64,000 nucleotides of DNA from Xenopus tropicalis (GCF_000004195.4 NC_030679.2:30741712-30805711), one strand, 5' to 3'. Positions 21,715 through 32,996 are shown, counted from the stretch's first letter. Made by a program: numbers and translations. Notes: generated from the sequence alone by a model not told the origin.

Positions 21715-22862
21715 ACATCTAGTCCTCTTTGGAACCACTTCAGGGAAATAATTCCACAACTTTACTGTAAAAAATGATTTTTGTATCTTAACACAGAGCC
21801 TGAAAGATTAAATGTCATTCATCAGAGAGTTTATGATATGTAACACACTACAGTCCCCTTCCTGGGGAAGCCTATACCACACTGTAGCAATAAATTAACT
21901 TGAAGTCAAAAACACACTTCCGATACACTCAAGAACAAGTTTATTATCAGCCACCAGTGTGATTAGGTGCTGAGATTTATCACAATAATCATCTCACAAT
22001 GCAGTCTTGACAATTAGGGTTCCCCAGACCCGTGGGCCTCAGCATCCTGCCTACTTCCCTGATCCTCCTTATCTGGTATGGATGCCACTCCTCACCACAA
22101 ACTTTCAGCAGAGGGGTCAGCCTTCTGTTCCAGGTGCACTGCACCCAACGTAGCTTAGTCCCTATCCTTCTCGGTCACTAACTGGGCAAGTATGGCCTGG
22201 ACACTGGTTCCTCTGTTCTTTGAAGCCTCGGGTGCTCATCTCTGTACCCTGCCACTAACTCTTGCACCTACATTGAGCTCCAATAATTCTCTCCTACCAC
22301 TATCTCACCTAATCACTGAGTACAGTGGCTCACTGTACTTCCCCCTCTATATCTTTTCCAGGGGTATTCCCCTTCCCAACATCGTCACCTGGAGGCGAAT
22401 TCAGAAATCACAACAGTCACAATAAAGATATTTTCCCACCCACCTTACACCCTTGTGTATTAATATATAGATATCATACCCCTTAAGCACTGTTTCTCTA
22501 GTGTAAACAATCCCATCTTGGCCGGCCAGCCTTTCCTCATATTTGAAACCTTTCACACATTTTATCAGCTTATCTTTTGACTTTTCTATTTCATAAATAT
22601 CCCTTTTAAGCAGTGTAGACCAAAACTGTTCTGCACATTCTAGATGGGACATTGCTGATGCTTCGTAAAGGAGAATAATGGCCCTCTCCTTCCGTGATGC
22701 TATACCCCTTTCAGAAATTTCTGGTCTTTGCTGCTGCTGACTGGCATTGCTTACTACAGCTAAGTCTATATCCACAAGTACCCCCAGGTCCTTCTCTATT
22801 AATGCTTTGCCTAACTGAATCCCATTAATAGGTATAAGTGGCTTGCATATTTTAATATACAT
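21715..22862 (-). pseudogene. Ancient CR1-like LINE fragment, interrupted
   Basis: Two blocks on the minus strand are in CR1 order. At 22410-22862 the frame contains EKDLGVLVDIDL, a decayed R-P-H-L-E-Y-A-x-Q-F-W-S block (MSHLECAEQFWSTLLKRDI), LIKCVKGFKYEERLA and YKYI-like remains. At 21715-21800 the block reads FFTVKLWNYFPEVVPK. About 600 bp of unrelated sequence (roughly 21805-22405) separates them. Much more diverged than the other CR1 copies. Confidence 0.75.
21805..22405. other. Unclassified insert within the CR1 fragment
   Basis: Distinctly more CT-rich and GC-richer than its flanks. It lies exactly where the CR1 reading order breaks. I found no matching termini or target duplication by eye. 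The 77-codon frame at 22192-22425 has no domain. Confidence 0.4.
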
Positions 22863-23400
22863 ATGTATACAGTATAGCTGTGTTATATTATAGATAAAGA
22901 TGAATACATGGATTTAAAAAAAAAAGTCCTTTCATGCTAAGCACACACATTTTATCAGTAAAGTTCAGATGTACATACAAACCCAGTTTGTTTCTTTAGA
23001 TGATTATTCTTTGAACAACTGGGCAGAATTGCATGCTTGGGGGAAGCGATTTCAAGCTACTTATGTAGCAGGTTTTTGTAGTCTAGCAAGCATGGGGCAA
23101 TGCACATACCCTTTGGCTGTTAGGGAAAGTATTGCTTTAAATAAATGAAAACATGATAAAGGATCAGGCCAGTGCATGACAAGGGTGGTTGCAGAAGGGC
23201 ACTTTTATTTATCGGGCTGCTGCCTCAGGCTCCACTGATCTAGGTACCACCACTAAAAAAGACAGGCTTGTGCCCAATACATCCTATTGACAGGGAACCT
23301 ATTTCCCAGGGCATCAGATTCCCCATTCTGGTGCATACACAAGATTTTGGGGTAATACAAAACTTGCAAAAATGAAAGTGACCACATAATGATCTCTGCC
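22863..23400. other. No gene recognised
   Basis: AT-rich noncoding sequence. Confidence 0.4.
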
Positions 23401-23694
23401 TGCTGTGGTTCTGAATGCCAACACTGTAAGAATTTAAACAATTTATATAATGTAATTATAGTTTATTTGTTTAACTAAAATAAAGGTTTATAATTATTTA
23501 TTAGGGTGACAGGTCCCCTTTAAAAGTGACAATCAAGAGAAAAAGCACATGTAATATAAGCTTCATCTCATGGAAAAAAAGAAACATTTTCTGTTTCTTA
23601 AATAATCAAGTTACTCTTCAGTAGCCCCCCCCCCCCTCTCAGCGATCTGCCTCTGCGTGTAAAGTAATTACAGAACTTAAACCGTCCCTTTAAT
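23400..23694. mobile_element. T2-type MITE ends
   Basis: Two right-end signatures are visible: GTGACAGGTCCCCTTTAA ending at 23523 and ACCGTCCCTTTAA ending at 23693. Both match the inverse of TTAAAGGG with a TTAA target. A C-run lies at about 23626-23640. Left ends are not defined, so these may be two fragments or one rearranged copy. Confidence 0.5.
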
Positions 23695-24259
23695 GTGATA
23701 AAAATGCATATTGAGTGGTTAAAAAGGACAATGATGTATAAATCCTAAAGGGCTATGGAATGCTGTCACATCAAAACAGTGCGTGATATTTAGCCGCATC
23801 TATGCTATAGGAGCTGTCGTGTTATTCATTATAGATGATTTTTCCTATTAGAGGAACTGCTGTGCTACCAGTTGATCACAGAGGGTGGCAGAAGTACACA
23901 AATAGGATGGGGAATGATGGCTGCCAATGAAAACATATTAAGTGCTACATGTTTCAAGCCTTATCAGTCCATTATCCCTTTATACAAGGCTACCAGCAAA
24001 AGTTCTGCAGTTGTGTGCTCCCACCGAACTCTGTGATAAATTGCTTGGTGAGCCTGGGAGTGCTCCTGAGTCACAATCTAGATAGTCTCCATATACAGCA
24101 ATAGAAAAAAGTGCCATTTATTTGTAATCCTTGGGATGCATATTCCACAGGGAGATTTCTTGATCCTAGAAAAGTAACATGGCAGCATAATCTCATACAA
24201 TGGAAATATATGTTATTGTGGCAAAGAAACTATTTTTTCTGTGCTTTATTGTTTATAGC
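23695..24259. other. No gene; unique-looking
   Basis: About 23760-23950 is repeat-free by eye, but nothing identifies a role. Confidence 0.35.
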
Positions 24260-24736
24260 TAGCGATGAGCGAATCTGTCCCATTTCGCTTCGCCGAAAAA
24301 TTTGTGAATCTTTCAAAAGATTAGCGAAACGGCGAAAAATTCACGAAAAGGTGAAAATGTTGCACGTCAAAAAAAATTGTCGCCCAGCTATTGTTTTGTC
24401 ACCCAGCTATTGTTTTGTCGCCCCCGGCTATTGCTTTGTCGCGCGGCTATTATTTTGTCACCCAGCTATTGTTTTGTCGCCCGTGGCTATTGTTTTGTCG
24501 CCCGCAGCTATTGTTTTGTTGCGTGGCTATTATTTTGTCACCCAGCTATTGTTTTGTCGCCCACGGCTATTCTTTTGTCGCGAGGCTATTCTTTTGTCGC
24601 CCGCGACAATTTTTGGACGCACAGCGGATTTTTCCGCTGCAAATTTTTTCATCCGTGTTGCGAAACAATCCGCCAATAGTGAAACGCGGAAATTCGCTGC
24701 AAATCCATGCCTGCCGAAACATTTTGCCCATCACTA
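24260..24736. mobile_element. hAT-like MITE with internal minisatellite
   Basis: Termini are TAGCGATGAGCGAATCTGTC and GCCCATCACTA (inverse TAGTGATGGGC). The flanks are TTTATAGC (24252-24259) and TTTATGGC (24737-24744), a 7-of-8 match to an 8-bp hAT target duplication. The arms resemble 52907-53172, but the middle is expanded by a roughly 20-bp tandem array. No transposase. Confidence 0.88.
24382..24603. repeat. Roughly 20-bp minisatellite within the MITE
   Basis: About 11-12 units of the form GCTATTGTTTTGTCGCCC, with variants at the CCC/CGCG/CCGTG junction. Because units vary between 18 and 21 bases and contain no stop in several frames, three overlapping plus-strand open frames (100, 122 and 256 codons) run through it. 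They are artefacts. Confidence 0.9.
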
Positions 24737-25636
24737 TTTATGGCTCTTTTACAAGGTGAAAAATGCAAAAAACAGGGAAACAAAATTATTATTTAAGGCT
24801 TGTTTACAACGAGGGTCATGGGGCAAAGTGCAGCAAAAAAATGACACCATTGGTGCTCTTAACATGCTTTGCATCAGATAGTATATGCAAGGCAGAGAAG
24901 AGCAGGGCGCAGCAGTACGAAACATGAATAGGGCAAGTTCTACAAGGGCAGATTTAAGATGATGATTTTGCCACTTTGGCAGATTATGTGCTAGTGTATG
25001 GGGCCCTCTGACTGGCCTACCCAACCGATATCTGGCCAATATTTGACTAGATGTAGGGCAGGTTTAGCACTTTCATCCCTAAACCCTTTTAAGCACTTAT
25101 GCTTTCTGCCATGTATTTGCTGAATTTCTAAAAGGCATCAAACCCCTTCTTAAACTGTTATTTATTTCTGCCACTGCAGTGTCTCAATGTGAAAAATAAC
25201 AACTAAAACTACTGCTCATATATAGGAAACTACCATTTACTACTTTCTTTTCAGTCCAAGCAATGTGCAACACGCAAAGTTTAGTAGAGAACTGTGATTA
25301 CTACAGGTAAATACCGAACATGTCCTAGATTTATACAGTGGCTTTGTATGGAATAGAAGGAAACAAAGGACATACCCGCTAAGGTGGGTGCCATTTAAGG
25401 CCCCTGCTATTGTAACTACTAAACCCTTCCATTTTTTAAATTATAATAGAAATTGAAGGTCTATGAAATGTTTAAAAGAAGCTTGTGGTGAGCTTGCAAG
25501 AGGAACGACAGAAAATGAAAATATCAGTTACACTCTTTCCATTAGACATGTCTAAAAGTTAAATAAAAAATAAGGGTATAGTGAACCTATAACATATCGA
25601 GGGAACAGTACTCATATCAGCATAATACTAGGCTTA
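24737..25636. other. No gene; small MITE fragment near 25000
   Basis: GTGCTAGTGTATGGGGCCCT with CCAACCGATATCTGGCC at about 24988-25065 resembles the right end of the 42186-42526 MITE. The remainder is unremarkable. Confidence 0.4.
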
Positions 25637-25793
25637 GGGGCATATTTATTATAGTGTGGTGCTCATAGCAACCAATCAGATATTTGCTTTTATTTTTTAA
25701 CTTGCAGGTGACCATTCAAGGCTAATTGCTGATTGGTTGCTATAGGCAACACCACCTGTCATGTTGGCTTACACACTATAATAAATATGCCCC
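25637..25793. mobile_element. 157-bp MITE, PIF/Harbinger-like target
   Basis: The termini GGGGCATATTTATTATAGTG and CACTATAATAAATATGCCCC are exact inverses over at least 20 bp. TTA flanks both sides (25634-25636, 25794-25796), the trinucleotide duplication typical of PIF/Harbinger elements. Internal CAACCAATCAG and GATTGGTTGC extend the palindrome. No coding capacity. Confidence 0.93.
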
Positions 25794-27105
25794 TTAGTAT
25801 TAGGCTTTAGAAAGATTGTTAGTCATACCTAGACTCTGAATGAACAAACATATGTGTGCTTGAATAAAAATTAGAGATTTCAGATAGTATTTACAATAAA
25901 CAATAAAAATAGCAAAGCATTTAAAAGGCTAGGGTGTGAAAAAAACATGAAATTAAGCAAAACACTGCATGGACATGTTATTCATTTAGCTTATTTTGGC
26001 AACAGTATACTGTACAAAAGTATACTCCAGTGGCCTATATGAAAACTAGAGCATTATGGGTAAAGCAGCAAACGTGCTGAAACCGAGGATTCATTGAAAG
26101 CATCAAATTGGATTCATTGTAAATTTCCCTCCACAGCTGTAAGTGATGTTTGCTAAATGTATAATTAAATACATTTATTCATTTTCTTGGACTGAACCTT
26201 CTCAGCTGCTCTACTTCTGTTCCCTGTTTCTACAGCGTGACCCTTTCCTTTTCATTTTTGTAGCTTAATTTCCTCAGTGCATTGGCTTCCTTGTACAGGG
26301 CTCTGCTGCACATATGGTTCACTGTTAATACTTAATAAGCAACAGGCTGTGCATTATTTAAGGGAGTGTGTTCGTCATTATAGTTTAAAGAATTTCCCAG
26401 TATTTCACACACACATATATCTACCAGACCTTCATTTTCATATATAGTAAGTATACATTGGCATAAGATAAGATGTGGTGTGAAAGGCACGGATCACTCT
26501 ATTTTTCCATTTTCCATTTGGTTTCCCAGCATGCTGCATGCCAGTTTCCTTGTTTCCAGTTTCTAGTCTAGGAGTTCACAATTACTGCCAGCAGGCAAGC
26601 GCCATTTTGTGAACGCTGTTATTAATGCAAGCTTTGCATTATGCCAAAATCAGTGGCATAACAATAAAGGAAGCACATCTGCTTCCTCCATTTTTCATGA
26701 AAATCCCTGCTCCATGCCTGCTCTGAGGTAGGAGAGCAGGTGGGGAACAGGGATTTATATGCGAATGGGAACATCAGGGCGACAGGAGGGCAGGAGGGCA
26801 GGGGGCCGGGTAAGTTTGCTACTCTCCATCAGGCCCCCTTGAAGTAGTTACCCCATTGCCGGAAATCCTGTTTATGCACTAGAATAGGGGACCTGAGTCC
26901 CAGGCTTATGCATAAGCTTTACAATTATACAATGGGAGATAGACCCACCAGGGGATAGCATGGTTCAGATTTTGGGTTACGCACAGGGATTTATGGTTTA
27001 ATAGCTTATCTTGCCTTTAATAAGTATGCCTGTTCAATAAGCGGTGTTTATAATAGTATAAATCAAGCATAGCTCGCCACATTGTATCCTTGCCTTTGGA
27101 GACAC
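25794..27105. other. No gene recognised
   Basis: AT-rich sequence. About 26615-26880 (GGCATAACAATAAAGGAAGC and a G-rich run) recalls a frog dispersed repeat but could not be bounded. Confidence 0.4.
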
Positions 27106-27108
27106 TAA

Positions 27109-28224
27109 GGGGCCGATTCATTAAAACGCGAGTTCGAATCCTGAAAGGGAAAAATTTGGATTGGATACGATAATTTCTGATGATCGCAAATATCACGAAT
27201 ATGCTTACGAAAAAATCGTATTACTCACGATAATATCGTATTGGAGATCCGAAAGTCAAAAATTTTTCGTATCCGAACGATCGTAAAATGCAGGAAAACC
27301 TTTCCGACTTTGATCCTTCTGTGCACAATTTTGGAAGCCTCCCATAGGACTCAATGGCACTCTGCAGCTCCAACCTGGCCCAAGGAAAGTCTCCCATAGG
27401 GCACAATGGCACTCTGCAGCTCCAACCCGGCCCAAGGAAAGTCTCCCATAGGGCTCAATGGCACTCTGCAGCTCCAACCTGGCCCAAGGAAAGTCTCCCA
27501 TAGGGCTCAATGGCACTCTGCAGCTCCAACCCGGCCCAAGGGAAGCCTCCCATAGGGCTCAATGACACTCTGTAGCTCCAACCGGGCCCAAGGAAAGTCT
27601 CCCATAGGGCTCAATGGCACTCTGCAGCTCCAACCCGGCCCAAGGAAAGTCTCCCATAGGGCTCAATGGCACTCTGCAGCTCCAACCCGGCCCAAGGAAA
27701 GTCTCCCATAGGGCTCAATGGCACTCTGCAGCTCCAACCCGGCCCAAGGAAAGTCTCCCATAGGGCTCAATGGCACTCTGCAGCTCCAACCTGGCCCAAG
27801 GAAAGTCTCCCATGGGACTCAATGGCACTCTGCAGCTCTAACCCGGCCCAAGGAAAGTCTCCCATAGGGCTCAATGGCACTCTGCAGCTCTAACCCGGCC
27901 CAAGGAAAGTCTCCCATAGGGCTCAATGGCACTCTGCAACTCCAACCTGGCCCAAGGAAAGTCTCCCATAGGACTCAATGGCACTCTGCAGCTCCAACAT
28001 GGCCCAAGGAAAGTCACGATACCGAAGCTTGAATGAATCCGAAACTTTCGTACTCATTGCGACAATACAATTTTGTCCCATTTTTTTTACGCACAGTACG
28101 AAAAAGTCTCGTTAAATAACGAAAAAAACTGCGAAAATATGCAAGGTACGAAAAAGTCACAGAAAACACGAACGGTGTGATCGAACGAACGATCGGACCG
28201 TTCGTGGATTGATAAATCTCCCCC
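27109..28224. mobile_element. Minisatellite-bearing MITE, second copy, TAA target
   Basis: TAA lies directly outside both ends (27106-27108 and 28225-28227). The left end GGGGCCGATTCATTAAAACG and right end GATTGATAAATCTCCCCC are imperfect inverse repeats. The centre is the same 52-bp minisatellite as at 3939-4665, and the sequences joining the array to the arms are also shared. The arms relate it to the shorter elements at 50536-50842 and 53531-53842, which lack the array. Confidence 0.9.
27341..28016. repeat. 52-bp minisatellite, 13 units
   Basis: CCCATAGG or CCCATGGG starts a unit every 52 bases from 27341 to 27965 with no indel. It begins after GGAAGCCT and ends before CGATACCGAAGCTTG, exactly as in the first array. 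Open frames on both strands (86 and 75 codons) are artefacts. Confidence 0.95.
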
Positions 28225-28227
28225 TAA

Positions 28228-28822
28228 GGAGATATTGTTATAAAAGGTACAGAATTTGCCCACATCTAACAACCCAAAACATCCAATCACGTAAATACTA
28301 ACAGCTGATTTTAGTCTATGGGTTACTAGTACTGTTGAATACCTTTAACCTGTTGTTACACTCCCAGACATACCTGGGGTTTATTTTGGTTATTATTGCT
28401 ATTTAGGGCAGGAAAGGGTATAACGTATTGTGCTTTGAGATAATGTTATTGGTAGTGCAATGAATGGCTAATAAAAAGATTCAAGACTTGTCAAAGAGAC
28501 AGAGAGACAAAGCTGGATTAAAATTTAGCTCCACGTCCCTTTCCTAACATACAGTCAAATACACTGTATTACAGACAGGCTGTGTGAAGAGTGCAATACT
28601 CAATACCAGATACACAGGATATGAAGACACATTCAGAAAGAGGCATAAACATAAGTTCCAAATATATGGTATTAAGTAATGCTGTATACTCTTTCTAGTC
28701 CTTAGAACCCCCAGCAACAGGGACTGCAAGACAGGACCACTACTGTTATTATGGAGATTACTATAACTAAATGTTCTGTGCACAGTGGAATCTATTTGTG
28801 GTTGTTTTTGTTTCTTATTGAA
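28228..28822. other. No gene recognised
   Basis: A 94-codon minus-strand frame (28544-28828) has no domain and no convincing splice context. Confidence 0.4.
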
Positions 28823-29456
28823 TACCATATATATTCAAGTATAAGCTGTTCCGAATATAAGCCGAGGTACAGTACCTAATTTTACCTAAGAAAACTGGAA
28901 AAACTTATTGACTTGAGTATAAACCTATGGTGGGAAATGCAGCAAGTTTCAATAATCAATTTGATTGGTATCAACGTGTTCAACTTCAAATTACAGTAAT
29001 TAATAATAATTAACAGTATTCACCTGTATTAGCAATGCTGATCACATGATATGAATATACCTGATCAGTATTGCTAACACTGATAAATACTGTACTTAGG
29101 TACTAATTGTAGGTAATTATTGATTGATTGAAGTTAAACACATATGATATGTGTTTAACTTTAATCAATTATGATTAACTATAATTAGGATCTATACGTA
29201 TCAACTATAATGGCATCCATTATATATATAGATATAAATCTATCACTGGTACCTTGGAAGACATGCAGGGATTAACTGCAGGGGCGCTTGATGTCCCAGG
29301 CACCCAGAAGAGCGCACTAAGTCAGGTTGGCGGGGGGAGCGGGAGCTGGGGGTCTGGAGGGACCCATGGTACTCGACTCGAATATAAGCCAAGGGTGACT
29401 TTTACAGCACATTTTGGGTGCTAAAAAACTTGTTTTATATTCGGGTATATACAGTA
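28823..29456. mobile_element. Foldback DNA element, TATACTCGAGTATA type
   Basis: It starts TACCATATATATTCAAGTAT and ends ATATTCGGGTATATACAGTA, imperfect inverses. Repeats beginning TACCGTATATACTCGAGTATAAGC are widespread in vertebrates and this is a diverged member. Inside is a second palindrome at about 29125-29166 (AAGTTAAACACATAT and its inverse) and GC-rich sequence at 29280-29370. No coding capacity. Confidence 0.75.
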
Positions 29457-30357
29457 CTTAAATGTAAAACTGTTACGATTTTTAAAATCTTCAGGAGAAC
29501 AGACCTATAATACTTTAAAGCAGCCCTGAAGAAAGAGGTTAGAGAATGAAGATGGAAAAGAGTTTAAAGCTGGAATTATAAATGTAAATAGGGGGTCTGT
29601 GAGAAAGTTCAGATGCTGCTGCATATCATCCCATGATTCCTTCCCAGCAGTCCAATATCTTAAATGTTTTTCAACATTTACAAACGTAGGCAAGTATATA
29701 TTTTCTTTATCCTATCTTAGGAGTGAGCATAAGAACTTACCAAGGATGTGTAAGCCGTGCAAGCCATTAGTCAAAGATTATTGACTGTCCGTGTCAGTCA
29801 TAGATGGTAAGAGTCTCTGCTGACCTAAATATTTCTATTGGAAACCAGACAATTATTCAGCAAAAGTCATCCTTTTTCATTTTTATTTTACTTGTGTTAT
29901 GAGCTGCTATTCCTCCAAAAACATAAACTGCTATTTTTGCCCTGTCGTTTCAGTGCATTAACACGGGATGCTCAATTTGCCAGTTTATGTAGTAAACAAA
30001 ACTGATTGCTGCTTTTCGAAGTCTAATGAATCATACCCTTTGGCCCTATGGAATCATGCTTGAGTTCAGCACAGTAATACTGATAGTCTAGGCAGTGCCC
30101 TGGGGACAAATAAGGTCCTGTACATAATGATCGAGAGTCATAAAATATTGGTAAATTGTTACATTAGATTCCAGTTGTCTACCTAACATTGTATTTTTTA
30201 AAACTGTAAGAGCGAAGAAAAGATTGTAAGTGAGGTTTATGGTAGATATTTCCATCACTATATTAGAAGCAATGTTTTTGTGTTTGTGAATGTTTGCATT
30301 GTCAGTCAGAACTGCCATATTGTTTGTCTCCTCCAATGCATTCCATAATCAGTAATA
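29457..30357. other. No gene recognised
   Basis: Unique-looking AT-rich sequence. Short frames of 61-82 codons show no domain. Confidence 0.4.
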
Positions 30358-30686
30358 CAGGTATGGGATCCCTTATCCGGAAACCTGTTATCCAGAAAGC
30401 TCCGAATTACAGAAAGGCCATCTTCCATAGACTCCATTTTAATCAAATAATTCAGAATTTTAAAACTGATTTCCTTTTTCTCTGTAGTAATAAAACAGTA
30501 CCTTGTAACTGATCCCAACAAAGATATAAATAATCTTTATTGGATGTAAAACAATCCTATTGGGTTTAATTAATGTTTTATTGTTTTTTTTAGCAGACTT
30601 AAGGTATGGTGATCCAAATTACAGAAAGACCCCTTATCCGGAATACCCATGGTCCCGAGCATTCTGGATAACGAGTCCCATACCTG
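30358..30686 (+). mobile_element. TA-flanked MITE, CAGGTATGGGATCCC family (copy C)
   Basis: Full-length copy in the same orientation as 7182-7502, with TA outside each end (30356-30357, 30687-30688). It lies about 50 bp upstream of the truncated CR1 element. Confidence 0.92.
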
Positions 30687-30734
30687 TAGCAATAACTTCA
30701 TCAGTTTTTTACCATTAAGGGTTGTGATGCCACA

Positions 30735-32996
30735 GTTGTGTTTGCCAGTTTAAGGGCATCTCTGCAATGTGTCAACTGGGAAAGGCTTTTCATGGGGTTA
30801 GACACAGAAGGAAAATGGAACATCTTTAAAACATTGCTTTGCAGGTATACACAACAGTATATTCTCCTTGTAAGCAAGGAGAGGCATCGCAAAGCAAAAC
30901 CCTTATGGCTGAATAAAAGAGTTAAGGTCGAGGTTGGTAATAAAAAACGTGCTTTTAAAGCATTCAAGTTAGCTGGGACAGCGGAAACTTTCATCAGGTA
31001 CAAGGAAGCAAATAAAGCATGCAAAAAAGCTATCAGGCAAGCTAAAATAGAGATGGAAAGGGATATTGCAGCTAGGAGTAAAAAGAATCCAAAATTATTT
31101 TTTAATTATGTGAATAGTAAAAAAATGAAGCAAGAAGGGGTGGGAACTTTATTATCACGGGGAGGTACGTTGGTTGATGAGAACGGGGAAAAAGCTGAAA
31201 TTTTGAACTCTTATTTTTCATCTGTCTATACATCTGAGGAGCCAGATAATGAAGGCTTCCCTTTTAATATGCCCAGTGCTAGTAATTTAGCTACTGGCGC
31301 ATGGGTCACTCAGGAGGAAATTCAAAAGAGACTTGAACATGTAAAGGTAAACAAAGGTCCAGGACCGGATGGGATTCATCCCAGGGTATTAAATGAGCTG
31401 AGCGCTGTGATTGCCAAGCCTCTCCACATAATTTTTCAGGATTCGTTGAGGTTTGGCATGGTGCCGAGAGACTGGCGGATTGCTAATGTGGTGCCGTTAT
31501 TTAAAAAGGGATCTCGTTCTCAGCCTGAAAACTATAGGCCTGTTAGTCTGACATCAGTAGTAGGAAAGCTTCTGGAAGGGGTAATAAGGGATAGGATAGT
31601 TGAATACATTGCAGTTCACAATACTATTAGTTTGTGCCAGCATGGTTTTATGCGTAACAGATCTTGCCAGACTAATTTAGTTGCCTTTTATGAGGAGGTG
31701 AGCAGGAACCTTGATGCTGGAATGGCAGTTGATGTCATCTACTTAGATTTTGCTAAAGCGTTTGATACAGTACCTCACAGAAGGTTAATGATCAAATTGA
31801 GGAATATTGGCCTAGAACATAATATTTGTAATTGGATAGAAAACTGGCTGAAGGATAGAGTACAAAGAGTGGTGGTAAATGGAACATTTTCTAATTGGGC
31901 CAGTGTGGTTAGTGGAGTACCGCAGGGGTCAGTCCTTGGTCCTTTGCTTTTTAACTTGTTTATTAATGACCTGGAGGTGGGCATAGAGAGTACTGTTTCT
32001 ATTTTTGCTGATGACACTAAATTGTGCAAAACTATAAGTTCCATGCAGGATGCTGCCGCTTTGCAGAGCGATTTGACAAAATTGGAAAACTGGGCAGCAA
32101 ACTGGAAAATGAGGTTCAATGTTGACAAGTGCAAAGTTATGCACTTTGGTAGGAATAATATAAACGCAAACTATCTACTGAATGGTAGTGTGTTGGGGGC
32201 ATCCTTAATGGAGAAGGATCTAGGGGTTTTTGTAGATCACAAGTTGTCTAATTCCAGGCAGTGTCATTCTGTGGCTACTACAGCAAATAAAGTGCTGTCT
32301 TGTATAAAAAAGGGCATTGACTCAAGGGATGAGGACATATTTTTGCCGCTTTATAGGTCCCTGGTAAGGCCTCACCTTGAGTATGCAGTGCAGTTTTGGG
32401 CTCCAGTCCTTAAGAAGGATATTAATGAGCTGGAGAGAGTGCAGAGACGTGCAACTAAACTGGTAAAGGGGATGGAAGGTTTAAGCTATGAGGTTAGACT
32501 GTCGAGGTTGGGGTTGTTTTCTCTGGAAAAGAGGCGCTTGCGAGGGGACATGATTACTCTGTACAAGTACATTAGAGGGGATTATAGGCAGTTGGGGGAT
32601 GTTCTTTTTTCCCATAAAAACAATCAGCGCACCAGAGGTCACCCCTATAGATTAGAGGAACAGAGCTTCCATTTGAAGCAGCGTAGGTGGTTTTTCACGG
32701 TGAGGGCAGTGAGGCTGTGGAATGCCCTTCCTAGTGATGTGGTAATGGCAGACTCTGTTAATGCCTTTAAGAGGGGCCTGGATGAGTTTTTGAACAAGCA
32801 GAATATCCAAGGCTATTGTGATACTAATATCTACAGTTAGTATTACTGGTTGTATATATATAGTTTATGTATGTGAGTGTATAGATTGGTTAGTATAGGT
32901 TGTGTGCTGGGTTTACTCGGATGGGTTGAACTTGATGGACAATGGTCTTTTTTCAACCCTATGTAACTATGTAACTATGTAACTATGTAACTATGT
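30735..32996 (+). mobile_element. CR1-clade LINE, 5'-truncated, young
   Basis: Starts within the linker between endonuclease and reverse transcriptase, continues through the complete RT ORF and 3' UTR, and ends in tandem ACTATGTA units (four or so, 32961-32996). Short 8-bp tandem units at the 3' end in place of poly-A are a hallmark of CR1-clade LINEs. It lacks ORF1 and the endonuclease, so it cannot move by itself. The unbroken frame points to a recent insertion from an active source element elsewhere. Confidence 0.95.
30738..32840 (+). CDS. CR1 ORF2 reverse transcriptase, N-terminally truncated
   Basis: 700 codons of open frame to the natural stop after GYCDTNIYS. Reverse transcriptase copies the LINE transcript at the nicked target. 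Motifs in order: KVNKGPGPDGIHPRVL (about 210-225), ENYRPVSLTSVVGKLLE (about 264-280), CQHGFMRNRSCQTNL, catalytic LDFAKAFDTVPH with D337, GVPQGSVLGPLLF near 392-404, and FADDTK with D425-D426. The C-terminal region has LPLYRSLVRPHLEYAVQFW and [18 protein letters not shown], diagnostic of CR1. All catalytic Asp residues are present. The upstream endonuclease is missing because of 5' truncation, and the first in-frame codon is not a true start. Confidence 0.93.
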   Translation: MFASLRASLQCVNWERLFMGLDTEGKWNIFKTLLCRYTQQYILLVSKERHRKAKPLWLNKRVKVEVGNKKRAFKAFKLAGTAETFIRYKEANKACKKAIRQAKIEMERDIAARSKKNPKLFFNYVNSKKMKQEGVGTLLSRGGTLVDENGEKAEILNSYFSSVYTSEEPDNEGFPFNMPSASNLATGAWVTQEEIQKRLEHVKVNKGPGPDGIHPRVLNELSAVIAKPLHIIFQDSLRFGMVPRDWRIANVVPLFKKGSRSQPENYRPVSLTSVVGKLLEGVIRDRIVEYIAVHNTISLCQHGFMRNRSCQTNLVAFYEEVSRNLDAGMAVDVIYLDFAKAFDTVPHRRLMIKLRNIGLEHNICNWIENWLKDRVQRVVVNGTFSNWASVVSGVPQGSVLGPLLFNLFINDLEVGIESTVSIFADDTKLCKTISSMQDAAALQSDLTKLENWAANWKMRFNVDKCKVMHFGRNNINANYLLNGSVLGASLMEKDLGVFVDHKLSNSRQCHSVATTANKVLSCIKKGIDSRDEDIFLPLYRSLVRPHLEYAVQFWAPVLKKDINELERVQRRATKLVKGMEGLSYEVRLSRLGLFSLEKRRLRGDMITLYKYIRGDYRQLGDVLFSHKNNQRTRGHPYRLEEQSFHLKQRRWFFTVRAVRLWNALPSDVVMADSVNAFKRGLDEFLNKQNIQGYCDTNIYS

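Noticed and set aside
24111..24881. 256-codon plus-strand open frame with repeated SPSYCFVA-type peptide
   Set aside because: It runs through a tandem array inside a hAT-like MITE; two other frames of the same strand are equally open and give similar repeated peptides.
27126..27135. GTTCGAATCC resembling a tRNA B box
   Set aside because: It lies in the arm of a CG-rich MITE with no A box or cloverleaf.
27256..27893. Open frames over the 52-bp array (and 4573-4794)
   Set aside because: The period of 52 shifts frame each unit and the array is part of a transposon; no gene.
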